A DNA stretch of 64,000 bases from Salvelinus alpinus (lineage: Eukaryota > Chordata > Actinopteri > Salmoniformes > Salmonidae), in NCBI RefSeq assembly GCF_045679555.1, contig NC_092094.1, positions 19,553,905-19,617,904 on the forward strand. The letters are read 5' to 3'. This document shows, piece after piece, positions 15,601-28,905 of the stretch. Under the pieces are notes generated by a model. The model did not search any database. It was not told where the DNA came from and was given only the letters and a program-made list of their open reading frames with translations. The stretch's first letter is position 1. Every line of letters begins with the position of its first letter. A program made the position numbers and the translations under genes.

Positions 15601-17764
15601 TCATGGGTATTTTTGTGGCACATCGACTTTTCCTTGGAGAGATTGGGGTACTTGATGGTGGAATGAAAATCTATGGAGGAGAGAATGTTGAGCTGGGGAT
15701 CAGGGTAGGTTGAGCTGGTTACCATGGCGTAATGGCTGCACAAATTACAATATCTGATGTCAAGTAGCTAAGGAAATTGTCCTCAGTTGGGTATGTATTA
15801 GATTTGTGTCATTTTACAAGCACATATCAGAGTATGTTTTGTCTCATATCTTCAATAACATTTTGCGGTGATCTGGTCTGTTTTATTCCAGGTGTGGCTG
15901 TGTGGAGGAAGCATAGAGGTAGTGCCTTGTTCTAAGATCGCACACATTGAGAGGGCACACAAACCTTACGCACCTGACCTGAGTTACATCATGAGAAGGA
16001 ATGCACTGAGGGTAGCTGCGATCTGGATGGATGACTACAAAAGTAATGTGAACATTGCTTGGAATCTTCCGTTGAAGGTAGGGAAATTGAGATGAGGGCA
16101 ATTCCATGGAAACGGGATTACACTGACTGGAATTGCCCATAAACCACTGTGGGTCGAGCAACGAAAAAACAAGACAATCTTTCTTTCCTATAAATAGCCT
16201 GTGGAAATCATTTTGATGAGATGTTTTTCTAACAGTATTATTTTTGTGATGTATGCCTCCTAGGATCATGGGATTGATATCGGTGATGTGTCAGAGAGGA
16301 AGAAGCTCAGAGAAAAGCTTGAATGTAAGCCCTTCAAGTGGTACCTGGATAATGTGTATCCTACACTAGCCACCTGGGAGGAGCTAGTGGCCTATGGAGG
16401 AGTAAGGGATACATTATTACTAAGTCCCTCACCAGATTAATACAATGTATAGAATTATAACTTTGACAACTCTTTATAACTCTGAAATTTGCTAGGTAAA
16501 TGCCAAACAATGTTTAACCAAATGAGTTTTAAGGTCTAACTATATATAATTCCATTCCATTATTTTCATGGTTGCAGTAGCAGCACACTAAAACAAAGAC
16601 ACACTATGACAAACAGTTGTAACAATCAAATGTTCTAATTTGATGGTGGATTTTTATTAAGCAGTCATAAAACGAAACAATCAGGCTGCGTTTAGACATC
16701 TTGATCTTTTGACCAATCACATCAGATCTTTTTCAGAGCTGATCTGATTTGTCAAAAAAAAAATAAAAAATACGCAATTTTTTTTTTACAAGTCAGTATT
16801 GAGCTGCCAGTCTAAATGCAGCAGTCATGGAAACAGATCTTCTTAGTGAACGCATAGCATACTGTCTACTGTTTCAAACTATGGAGCCAAACCTACCTGT
16901 ATTGAGAAGGCCTGTTTACACATCCACCATGGTTTAAAGGGCAATGTGAAAAGAAAATATCAAGAGCCGGTACAGTTTGGTTTGGCTGGGCACGATAGTG
17001 TAAAGAGGGAATTAGTGTACCACCAAATATTCTTGCCTAAACACACCTTCTTCTTGCACCTCCAGCTGCAGAATGACCTCCTGCAGAGCCATTGTATTGA
17101 TGAGGGGACTGTCCCTGGGAATATACCCCTCCTTTATGGATGTCATTTCTATCAACCACAGGTATGTTTGTATTCTATGTATGTGTATTGTGCCAAACAA
17201 TCCGTTCTCCCTGTCTGTTGAATAATGTTCTTATCCACAGCAATGTTATTACAACACTGATGGGGAGATCTACGTGGGTGGGATTAAGTCTCACAAGTAC
17301 AACAACAACCGGTGTCTAGTGGATCCTGGCACTGGAAATATACCAACGCTGCATGATTGTAAACTGGCAACGGAGAGGGGACTACACAAGCACTGGGACT
17401 TCCAACAGGTAACCTGTAATCAGACTTGTGGGTCAAGATCATACATTTTAGAGCTATCTTCTGGAGCAGGGTTTCCTTAACTCGGTTCTGTCCAAACCGT
17501 GCTCTAGAACAGTGGTCTATGCACCACACCCAAACACAGTTCCATCAAAGCCTTATTCATAACAGCATTCACTTAACAAGCATGTAAAGTTCATCCAAAG
17601 TTATTTTATATATACATTTGTTTTTCCAGGGTCAAGCCATCAGGAACACACACACAAATAGGTGTCTTGAGATTGCCCAGGGACAAAACTCATACTATAT
17701 GCTGGTCATCCAACAATGCACTGGGCAAAACTGGAGAATTCAACATGTCATAAGAGAGTTCTAA
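12665..17764 (+). CDS. galnt8: GALNT8-type polypeptide N-acetylgalactosaminyltransferase, copy 1
   Basis: Eleven exons: 12665-12863, 13259-13505, 13678-13844, 13927-14110, 14211-14408, 15590-15704, 15892-16077, 16264-16401, 17066-17161, 17241-17408, 17630-17764 (TAA); 610 aa. It is a type II Golgi membrane protein: short tail MKLNVLRG, membrane span at about residues 8-27, then stem. The GT27 catalytic domain has the DxH metal-binding motif DAHIEV (DAH at 257-259) and the GalNAc-T motif [11 protein letters not shown] followed by [16 protein letters not shown]-terminal ricin-type lectin domain ends with the QxW-like GQNWRIQ. The expected reaction transfers GalNAc from UDP-GalNAc to Ser/Thr of secretory proteins; activity of GALNT8 members is poorly established. 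Start chosen just before the membrane span, matching the second copy. Intron 5 carries a Tc1 derivative and intron 8 a MITE. Looks intact. Confidence 0.93.
14521..15473 (+). mobile_element. Internally deleted Tc1-like transposon in galnt8 copy 1 intron 5
   Basis: The left end is CACTGAACAAAAATATAAAT and the right end is TTTTTTCAGTG, both flanked by TA (14519-14520 and 15474-15475). Inside are decayed transposase pieces, such as a [11 protein letters not shown]-like segment and one like [15 protein letters not shown], in plus orientation. At 953 bp it is shorter than a full Tc1 element (about 1.6 kb). The family is abundant in salmonids. Confidence 0.8.
16682..16823. mobile_element. Small MITE in galnt8 copy 1 intron 8
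   Basis: Inverted ends GGCTGCGTTTAGAC (left) and GTCTAAATGCAGC (right) enclose a partly palindromic core with GACCAATCACATCAGATC. No coding content. Typical of a fold-back salmonid MITE. Confidence 0.65.
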
Positions 17765-17952
17765 AACACCGCCATGGACAAGTTGTTGGGGTCACATTCC
17801 TGAAATTCTAGATTTGACATTTGTGTTATCTATCATAACTGTTTCAAACAATATCTTGCCAAAAGAAAATACAAAATCCATTGACAACAAACATCCAATG
17901 TAGACTATTGCATTATTCTCTTTCTCTTGAAAAACATGACACAAACAGACAG

Positions 17953-17958
17953 AATAAA
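17953..17958 (+). promoter_or_regulatory. Candidate polyadenylation signal, galnt8 copy 1
   Basis: AATAAA about 190 bp after the stop codon; another AATAAA lies near 18029. Confidence 0.5.
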
Positions 17959-18144
17959 AGATTGCATTGTAAAATAATCTTGTTGATGGTGGTTCTGATT
18001 TTCAGCTTTTAGCTACCAATGTGTACATAATAAACTAACATGTACCATGCACTGTATATTGAATGCATACACACAAAAATATTTTTGGAGGTCTTAGCAT
18101 TGCTTTCTTGTCATTGTTCCACATGTTATGTCATTCATAAAATA

Positions 18145-19685
18145 CAGTAGCTAGCGAAAGTATTCTCCCCCTTTTTTTTTGGGGGCTTTGTATCATTTGA
18201 TTTACATAACATGCCTACCACTTTGAAAAAAATAAGACAAAAAAAACTGAAAACTTGAGCGTGCATAAGTATTCACCCCCCAAAGGCAATACTTTGTAGA
18301 GCCACCTTTTGCAGCAATTACAGCTGCAAGTCTCTTGGGGTATGTCTCTAGAAGCTTGGCACATCTAGCCACTTGGATTTTTGCCCATTCTTCAAGGCAA
18401 AACTGCTCCAACTCCTTCAAGTTGGATGGGTTCCGCTGGTATACAGCAATCTTTAAGTCATACCACAGATTCTCAATTGGATTGAGGTCTGGGCTTTGAC
18501 TAGGTCATTCCAATACATTTAAATGTTTCCCCTTAAACCACTCAAGTGTTGCTTTAGCAGTAAGCTTAGGGTCCTTCTCCTGCTGGAGGGTGAACCTCCG
18601 TCCCAGTCTCAAATCTCTGGAAGACTGAAACAGGTTTCCCTAAAGAATTTCCCTGTATTTAGCGCCATCCATCATTCCTTCAATTCTGACCAGTTTCCCA
18701 ATCCCTGCCGATGAAAAACATCCCCACAGCATGATGCTGCCACCACGCTTCACTGTGGGGATGGTGTTCTCGAGGTGATGAGAGATGTTGGGTTTGCGCC
18801 AGACATAGCTTTTTCCTTGATGACCAAAAAGCTCAATTTTAGTCTCATCTGACTAGAGTACCTTCTTCCATATGTTTGGGGAGTCTCCCACATGCCTTTT
18901 GTCAAACACCAAACATGTTTGCTTATTTTTATCTTTAAGCAATGGCTTTTTTTCTGGCCACTCTTCCGTAAAGCCCAGCTCTGTGGAGTGTACGGCTTAA
19001 AGTGGTCCTATGGACAGATACCCCGATCTCTGCTGTGGAGCTTTGCAGCTCCTTCAGGGTTATCTTTGGTCTCTTTGTTGCGTCTCTGATTAATGCCCTC
19101 TTTGCCTGGTCCGTGAGTTTTGGTGGGCGGCCCTCTCTTGGCAGGTTTGTTGTAGTGCCATATTCCTTCCATTTAAAAAAAAATGGATTTAATGGTGCTC
19201 TGTGGGATGTTCAAAGTTTTGAATATTTTTTTATAACCCAACCCTGATCTCTACTTCTCCACAACTTTGTCCCTGACCTGTTTGGAGAGCTCCTTGGTCT
19301 TCATGGTGCCGCTTGTTTGGTGGTGCCCCTTGCTTAGTGGTGTTGCAGACTCTGGGGCCTTTCAGAACAGGTGTATATATACTGAGATCATGTGACACTT
19401 AAATAAAGTCCACCTGTGTGCAATCTAACTAATTATGTGACTTCTGAAGGTAATTGGTTCACCAGATCTTATCTAGGGGTTTCATGGCAAAGGGGGTGAA
19501 TACATATGCACGCACCACTTTAAAAAACATTTTTTAGAAACAAGTAATTTTTTTCACTTCACCAATTTGGACTATTTTGTGTATGTCCATTACACGAAAT
19601 CCAAATAAATCTATTTAAATTACAGGTTGTAATGCAACAAAATAGGAAAAACGCCAAGGGGGGTGAATACTTTTGCAAGGCACTG
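18145..19685 (-). mobile_element. Tc1-like transposon, decayed, minus-strand transposase
   Basis: Ends are CAGTAGCTAGCGAAAGTATT and, inverted, CAGTGCCTTGCAAAAGTATT; TA flanks at 18143-18144 and 19686-19687. Minus-strand transposase starts MKTKELSKQVRDK near 19302 and meets a stop at codon 15 (VVEK then TAG). C-terminal blocks [14 protein letters not shown] and [15 protein letters not shown] are recognisable. The transposase is not functional. It inserted about 380 bp after galnt8 copy 1. Confidence 0.85.
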
Positions 19686-20304
19686 TAAGCCCACAAAGTA
19701 AGGGATTTTGGTATGGAGGTCAATGAGTGTTGAATTTGTCAACAAAAAATGTCATTGCTAATTTCCTACATGGGGGTTATTTGATCGTATTTAAGTTTCG
19801 TAATGTTTAGGTTGTTACGAATGCACTGCTATAAGTGGACGCACATGGCATTTCGGCAACTTTGGAGAATATATTTTTTTACTTTATAGCTGAGTTGTGC
19901 CTGTTGTCATAGAGAGATAGGTTATATCCATGTGCCCTCTATTTTGGCATTGCCATTGAGGGCTTCCACCATATTAAAGAAGTAAACTGGGTGGGGATTC
20001 CTATGAGTTGCTATAACTGCCCATGCTATAACTGCCCATGTTGTCACAGACTCGATAAAGGCACAGATACAAAGATGAGTCCTCTATCTCAATATTTCCC
20101 AACCTGGGGTATGTCGGCAGTCCCCAGGGGGTAGGTGGGAAGAGTAAAAAAAATTTTTTGAAAATAAATATTGGGAAAAATGTTACCATTTTGCAAGGGA
20201 ACAATCTTTCCAATGTTTTGGAGTTATTGCGTTTTCACCCGGGCCCCTAAACAAAGCAGACAACTTTACCAGTGATAACTATATTACCAATGCATTCATT
20301 CTAT
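19686..20304. repeat. Dispersed repeat sequence, similar to ribc2 intron 1
   Basis: 19720-19960 aligns by eye with 42896-43032 plus 43691-43770, for example TCAACAAAAAATG, GGCAACTTTG and a GAGTTGT.CCTGTTGT block. A 15-bp unit, GCTATAACTGCCCAT, is duplicated at about 20010-20039. 20085-20220 resembles the start of the hAT remnant at 22221 (CCCAACC, then CGGCAGTCCCC). No gene. Confidence 0.5.
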
Positions 20305-22166
20305 CAGGGGCGCAACTTTCACTGGGGACATGTCCCCTCCACATTCTGAAATGACATTTTTGTCCCCCCCATTTTTATCACTGGAATGTGATACAAAACA
20401 AGGCAACTGTGTGCTTTAGGACCAGGTGGACGCCTCCGAGCTGTCAGGTAGGCTGTTTGGAGTGTTTAATATACAGTGGGGAGAACAAGTATTTGATACA
20501 CTGCCTTGCAGGTTTTCCTACTTACAAAGCATGTAGAGGTCTGTAATTTTTATCATAGGTACACTTCAACTGTGAGAGACGGAATCTAAAACAAAAATCC
20601 AGAAAATCACATTGTATGATTTTTAAGTAATTAATTAGCATTTTATTGCATGACATATGTATTTGATACATCAGAAAAGCAGAACTTAATATTTGGTACA
20701 GAAACCTTTGTTTGCAATTACAGAGATCATACGTTTTCTGTAGTTCTTGACCAGGTTTGCACACACTGCAGCAGGGATTTTGGCCCACTCCTCCATACAG
20801 ACCTTCTCCAGATCCTTCAGGTTTCGGGGCTGTCGCTGGGCAATACGGACTTTCAGCTCCCTCCAAAGATTTTCTATTGGGTTCAGGTCTGTAGACTGGC
20901 TAGGCCACTCCAGGACCTTGAGATGCTTCTTACGGAGCCACTCCTTAGTTGCCCTGGCTGTGTGTTTCGGGTCGTTATCATGCTGAAAGACCCAGCCACG
21001 TTTCATCTTCAATGCCCTTGCTGATGGTAGGCTTTGTTACTTTGGTCCCAGCTCTCTGCAGGTCATTCACTAGAAGACCCAGCCACGACCCATCTTCAAT
21101 GCTCTTACTGAGGGAAGGAGGTTGTTGGCCAAGATCACGCGATACATGGCCCCATCCATCCTCCCCTCAATACGGTGCAGTCGTCCTGTCCCCTTTGCAG
21201 AAAAGCATCCCCAAAGAATTATGTTTCCACCTCCATGCTTCACGGTTGGGATCCTTCTTCTTCCTCCAAACACGGCGAGTGGAGTTTAGACCAAAAAGCT
21301 CTATTTTTGTCTCATCAGACCACATGACCTTCTCCCATTCCTCCTCTGGATCATCCAGATGGTCATTGGCAAACTTCAGACGGGCCTGGACATGCGCTGG
21401 CTTGAGCAGGGGGACCTTGCGTGCGCTGCAGGATTTTAATCCATGACGGCGTAGTGTGTTACTAATGGTTTTCTTTGAGACTGTGGTCCCAGCTCTCTTC
21501 AGGTCATTGACCAGGTCCAGCCGTGTAGTTCTGGGCTGATCCCTGACCTTCCTCATGATCATTGATGCCCCACGAGGTGAGATCTTGCATGGAGCCCCAG
21601 ACCGAGGGTGATTGACCGTCATCTTGAACTTCTTCCATTTTCTAATAATTGCGCCAACAGTTGTTGCCTTCTCACCAAGCTGCTTGCCTATTGTCCTGTA
21701 GCCCATCCCAGCCTTGTGCAGGTCTACAATTTTACCCCTGATGTCCTTACACAGCTCTCTGGTCTTGGCCATTGTGGACAGGTTGGAGTCTGTTTGACAG
21801 GTGTCTTTTATACAGGTAACGAGTTCAAACAGGTGCAGTTAATACAGGTAATGAGTGGAGAACAGGAGGGCTTCTTAAAGAAAAACTAACAGGTCTGTGA
21901 GAGCCGGAATTCTTACTGGTTGGTAGGTGATCAAATACTTATGTCATGCAATAAAATGCAAATTAATTACTTAAAAATCATACAATGTGATTTTCTGGAT
22001 TTTTGTTTTAGATTCCGTCTCTCACAGTTGAAGTGTACCTATGATACAAATTACAGACCTCTACATCCTTTGTAAGTAGGAAAACCTGCAAAATCGGCAG
22101 TGTATCAAATACTTGTTCTCCCCACTGTATGTCCCCCACACTTCTAAATCCAAAGTTGCGCCCCTG
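20305..22166. mobile_element. hAT-type MITE with 8-bp target duplication, split by a Tc1 element
   Basis: The left end CAGGGGCGCAACTTT and right end AAAGTTGCGCCCCTG are perfect inverted repeats. The flanks CATTCTAT (20297-20304) and CATTCTAT (22167-22174) are a perfect 8-bp direct repeat, the hAT signature. Without the Tc1 copy at 20474-22127 the element is about 210 bp with no coding capacity. Confidence 0.8.
20474..22127 (-). mobile_element. Tc1-like transposon (family with GGGGAGAACAAGTATTTGAT ends), minus strand
   Basis: Long inverted repeats of roughly 190 bp begin CAGTGGGGAGAACAAGTATT on both sides, with TA flanks at 20472-20473 and 22128-22129. Minus-strand transposase starts [14 protein letters not shown] at 21772, with helix-turn-helix blocks, [28 protein letters not shown] and the [13 protein letters not shown] catalytic block, ending NKGFCTKY near 20686. 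The reading frame is interrupted around 21240, and 20995-21075 holds an inserted stretch (see findings). Same family as 23724-25321, in opposite orientation. Confidence 0.93.
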
Positions 22167-22220
22167 CATTCTATCCATGTAAGACATTCTGGTGAGCACT
22201 ATTTAATTTAGTCTTCTAGA

Positions 22221-23721
22221 GCAGTGTTTCCCAACCGGGGGTAAACGTAGCCCTAGGGGTACTTCGGCAGTCCCCATGGGGTAGGTGGGATGATTTTTTT
22301 TAAATGTGAAGAAAAAAATTGGGAAAAATATTACCCCCAAAAACATGTTAAAGTTATTACAAATCTTAATAGGCAGGAAAACATTTACTGAGGCAACTGG
22401 TGTGAAATCTCTAGTTATTTTATATGTATAGGCCTACTTCTTTAGTTTCGTTTCGGTGCGTCTGCATTGCTCTGTCTACCCGTTGGCTCAATGGTTGATC
22501 CTCTGCTTGTGCCAAGTGCACTTGATCCTTTGCTCCGTGCGCTAGAGCGCATGCTTCTGTTGTACTCGCAGAAACTATGATTTATAAGACAGCAGCTGAT
22601 GTACTGAAGACTGTTCCATTGTCAAATAATATGGTGTGCCGTAGGATCGATGAAGTTAATATTGTCGAGTGGTGAATTTTCTCTGCAGTTGTTGGACGAA
22701 TCTACTGATTCGCCCAGTTGATTGCGTTTTTGTGATTGAGACATTTCGGAAATTAATGAGCACATTCTGTTATGCGAGAAGCTAACGGGGAGAACGTGTT
22801 TCACATTATTGACAGCTTTATCTCAGAGCACAATCTGGATTGAAAATCCTGTGTTCGTGTGCACACCTGGGAGAGTGAAATAATTAATTGCCCACACAAA
22901 GAAGGTAAATCCCATTATCATTCACAGAGGCATTGGCCAGCAAGAAAATGAGTCCCGAGTTACATGATGTTTTGAATGATGCAGTGAACTTTATCCATCC
23001 AGTCCAGGCCTCTGAATCACCGACTGTTTGAAAAGCTCTGTGATGACAGTGGGACTGAGCACCAGCAGCTACTGCTTAGCCAACGGACATCGGTGTTATC
23101 TAAAGGGAAAACGCTACAGAGGCTTTTTGAGCTGCGATCTGAAGTAATGATTTTCTGTCTGAGCACTCACACACCCTCTTGTGGCTGTGTTCGACGACAC
23201 AGACTGGGGAGCCCGCCGTGCCCATCTTGCTGATGTGTTCATCAATCTGAACAACTGTGCAAGTTAAAGAAAAACACATCCTAAAGATGTATGACAAAGT
23301 GTGTGGATTCATAAAGAAGATCAAACTCTGGGAGTGGAAATGTGAAGATGGGGATATAAGTTGTTTCCAGCAGCTTGACACCTACAGTGGGCTATATTTC
23401 TACAGGTAATGTTGACAGAGCTCCTATGGTGCAAATAGTGAGCTCACAGTTATCCAAACTCAGTGAGTTCAATTTCTACTTCCCTGACATTGAAAACATG
23501 TCTGCCAAACTTGACTTTTTGGTGGGAGTGTGGTGACACTGACATAGTTTTCAACCACATATTCTGTTTTTTAGTTGACACATATAAACGTCATCCCGTT
23601 TACAATAACTCGAAAAAGCTTGTATCCCAGTTATGAGAAACCCAGATAAGATGCCGAATGTTAAGATAATGGGCATAATGCCAACCCAGAGATGGCTCTA
23701 GTGGAGCACCTATCTAGGATA
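22221..23721 (+). mobile_element. hAT transposase remnant (ZBED5/Buster-like), plus strand
   Basis: It begins with a hAT-like end CAGTGTTTCCCAACC. Plus-strand frames, broken by stops and shifts, encode pieces such as FSLQLLDESTD, EINEHILLCEK, FHIIDSFISEHNLD, NHRLFEKLCDD, MYDKVCGFIKKI, QQLDTYSG and NFYFPDIENMSAKLD. These match the hAT transposases related to ZBED5-like proteins. The reading frame is clearly not functional. The right side is cut by the Tc1 copy at 23724. Confidence 0.75.
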
Positions 23722-23723
23722 TA

Positions 23724-25321
<1,598 letters not shown>

Positions 25322-26214
25322 TATAAACAGGTGCATTATGAGTGTCTGATTGGGATGTGTAACGTGAGTAAAGGATTAAGCTTGAATTTTACAAACTCTC
25401 TGATGTGAGTCATACACATAAAAACACAGAGGACATGCTGTGGCATGTAAACATGTACTTTTTTTTTTGCTGTCTTCACAGGCTCAGTTTCATATATCCT
25501 GGTTGTTGTGTGATGTTTTCATCTGATTGTCAAACAAATCACTTGAGAAAATAGGTTACCTGCAAAAAATAGGCGACCTGCGCAGTTAGATCCACCATTA
25601 GATCCGCCATCCCTAATCCTTTATCATATTGGGGGTAAAGACAATGGGATGATTCTGTAAAGTGTTCCGCAAAGCACATTTTCAGAAAGTGTCTCACTAG
25701 CAGTACTCAATCTACAGCAGTTCTGTAACATCTTTAATTGACACTCAACACATTACGGAAAGAGATGAACTATATAGGAAGGAAGCTCTGTGTAGTCGGG
25801 AATGGTTGTCTGCATACTGGACAGCCAACAAATTGTCAGAGGCAAGCAGATTATCTTCTTCAACATACAACTGTTGTTGAGTACTTGAAGAAAAAAAGCA
25901 GTTTGCAATTTCGTTCATAGCGTACTGGTGAATCGGCATTTGAGTTGTGTGGTTGCAATATCAGCAGTCCCTTATCTCTGGTATATCTTGGCATGCATCA
26001 TTCAAGACTAAATTTAAATTGTGTGCAGCGCAATGGACATACAGTTTAATGCATAATGTCTCAGGAAAGAATGTCTGGGTTGGCAATAGTCAGTATAGAA
26101 TACAGTCGGACCCGCAACCTGGACCTACAGGCTGTGGCGCAAACACTTGCGCACAAAAACGAGGCTGACACGAAGGATTTACTTTAGACACCGGACAAGC
26201 CCCAAATCCCAGTC
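25322..26214. other. Gene-free stretch between Tc1 and LINE
   Basis: No conserved reading frame or recognised element. Short frames near 25738-26168 have no motif I know and probably occur by chance. Parts may be hAT 3' flank or repeat debris. Confidence 0.35.
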
Positions 26215-28905
26215 ATTCGCATGAAGAAGAGATTGAGATAAAGGGGTCATAGGTTGGGGTGCCTTGTAAGAATCTGACGGCGAATGGTTAACCCGCCTCT
26301 ACCATCAGTCCTATAAGCCAACGTGAAATCATTGGATAATAAACTGTATGAGCTCCAATCAAGACGATCCTACCAACAGGATATTAAAAACGGTAATAAC
26401 TTAAATTTTACACAGTAGTGGCTGAACGACGACATGGATAACATACAGCTGGCTGGGTTTTCCGTGCATAGGCAAGATAGAACAACTGCCTCCGGTAAGA
26501 CAAGGGGTGGCGGTCTGTGTCTATTTGTGAAGTCTCAAGGTTTTGCTCGCCTGAGGTAGAGCATTTCATGATAAGCTGTAGACCACACTATTTACCAAGA
26601 GTTTTCATCTATATGTTTCATAGCTGTCTATTTACCACCACAAACCGATGCTGGCACTAACACCGCACTCATCGGGCTGCGTAAGGCCACAAGAAAACAA
26701 GAAAATGCTCATCTAGTGGCCGGGGACTGTAATGCAAGGAAACTTAAATCTGGTTTACCTAATTTCTACCAGCATGTTCCTTGTGCAACCAAGGGGAAAA
26801 ACTTCTAGACCACCTTTTAATCCGCATACAGAGATGCATACAAAGCTCTCCCTCGCACTCCATTTGGCAAATCTTACCACAACTCTATCCTCCTGATTCC
26901 TGCCTACAAGGAAAAGCTAAAGCAGGAAGTACTATTGACTCGCTCAAAACGGAAGTGGTCAGATGACGCAGATGCTAAGCTACAGGACTGTTATGCTAGC
27001 ACAGACTGGAATATGTTCAGGGATTCTTCCGATGGCATTGAGGAGTTCACCACTTCAGTCACTGGCTTCATCAATAAGTGCATCTGACTTCATCCCCACA
27101 TTGACCGTACGTACATACCCCAACCAGAAGCCATGGATTATAGGCAACATTCACACTGAGCTAAAGGGTATAGAGCTGCCGCTTTCAAGGAGCGGGACTC
27201 TAACCCGGACACTTATAAGAAATCCCGCTATGCCCTCCGAAGAATCATCATACAGGCAAAGCGTCAATACAGGACTAAGATTGATTCCTATTACACCTGC
27301 TCCGTCGCTCGTCGGATGTGTCATGACTTGCAAACTATTACAGACTACAAAGGGAAGCACAGCCGCGAGCTGCCCAGTGACACGAGCCTACCAGACAAGC
27401 TAAATTACTTCTATATGCGCATCGAGGCAAGCAATACTGAAGCATGCATGAGAGCACCAGCTGTTCCAGATGACTGTGTGATCTCCCTCTCCATAGCCAA
27501 TGTGAGCAAGACCTTTAAACAGGTCAGTATTCACAAGGCCGCAAGGCCAGTGGGATTACCAGGACGTGAACTCCGTGCATGCGCTGACCAACTGGCAAGT
27601 GTTTTCACTGACACTTTCAACCTGTCCCTGACCGAATCTGTAATACCAACATGTTTCAAGCAAACCACCTTAGTCCGTGTGCCCAAGAACACCAAGGTAA
27701 CCTGCCTAAATGACTACCGACCCGTAGCACTCACGTCTGTAGCCATGGAGTGCTTTGAAAGGCTGGTCATGGCTCACATCAACACCATTATCCCAGAAAC
27801 CCTAGACCCACTCCAATTTGCATACCACCCCAACAGATCCACAGATGATGCATTTTCTATTGCACTCCACACTGCCCTTTCCCACCTGGACAAAAGGAAC
27901 ACCTATGTGAGAATGCTATTCATTGACTACAGTTCAGTGTTCAACACCATAGTGCCCCTCAAAGCTCATCACTAAGCTAAGGACCCTGGGACTAAACACC
28001 TCCCTCTGCAACTGAACTTCCTGACGGGCCACCCCCAGGTGCTAAGGGTAGGTTACAACACATCTGCCACATTGATCCTCAACACGTGGACCCCTCAAGG
28101 GTGCGTGCCCAGTCCCCTCCTGTACTCAGTGTTCACCCATGACTGCTTGGCCAAGCACGACTCCAACACCATCATGAAGTTTACCGACAACAGAACAGTG
28201 ATATGCCTGATCACGGACAATGATGAGACAGCCTATAGGGAGGAGGTCAGAGACCTGGCAGTGTGGTGCCAGGATAACAATCTCTCCCTCAAGGTGATCA
28301 AGACAAAGGAGCTGATTGTGGACTACAGGAAAAGGAGGGCCGAGCACCCCCCAATCCCCCCCCCACCCCACCCCATTCTCATCGACAGGGCTGTAGTGGA
28401 GCAGGTTGCTACCGCACGGCAAGCTGCACCGGAGCGCCAAGTCCATGTCCAAAAGGCTTCTTAACGGCTTCTACCCCCAAGCAATAAGACTCCTGAACAG
28501 CTAACCAAATGGCTACCCGGACGGACTATTTGCATTTTTACGCTGCTGCCACTCTCTGTTTATTATCTATGCATAGTCACTTTACCTCTACCTACATGTA
28601 CATACATGTACAATTGAGGTACCTCAATTACCTCGACTAACCTGTGCCCCCGCACATTGACTCTGTACTGGTACCCCCTGTATATAGCCTCGTTACTGTT
28701 ATTTTATTGTTGCTCTTTAATTATGTTCTTTCCCCAAAAATATTATTGTATTTATTTATTTATTTATTGTATACTTCAGTTTATTTAGTAAATACTTATT
28801 TTTTATTAACTGCATTGTTGGTTTAAGGGCTTGTAATTAAGCATTTCACTGTAAGGTACCTGTTACCTGTTGTATGCGGCACATGTGACAAAACATTTGA
28901 TTTGA
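26215..28905 (+). mobile_element. LINE (Jockey-superfamily, L2/Rex1/CR1-like), decayed and internally deleted
   Basis: Plus-strand order is endonuclease-like fragments (26440-26800; LAGFSVHRQDRT, AVYLPPQTDAG, HLVAGDCNA), then a reverse transcriptase region (27316-28464) with CLNDYRPVALTSVAMECFE, LDPLQFAYHPNRSTDDA, MLFIDYSSVFNT (first catalytic Asp block) and TPQGCVPSPLLYS. The YxDD box reads FTDNRTV, so the catalytic site is lost. After LIVDYRKRRAEHPP the sequence jumps near 28400 to the 3' end (RQVHVQKAS), showing an internal deletion. The 3' region ends with a TTTATT run and CACATGTGACAAAACATTTG. Several stops and shifts make it inactive. Confidence 0.85.

Noticed and set aside
20650-21446. 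Open frames of 124-165 aa on the plus strand
   Set aside because: Antisense shadows of the minus-strand Tc1 transposase.
27316-28464. Reverse transcriptase as an active LINE protein
   Set aside because: The YxDD box is FTDN, the frame is broken near 27975 and the 3' coding part is deleted.
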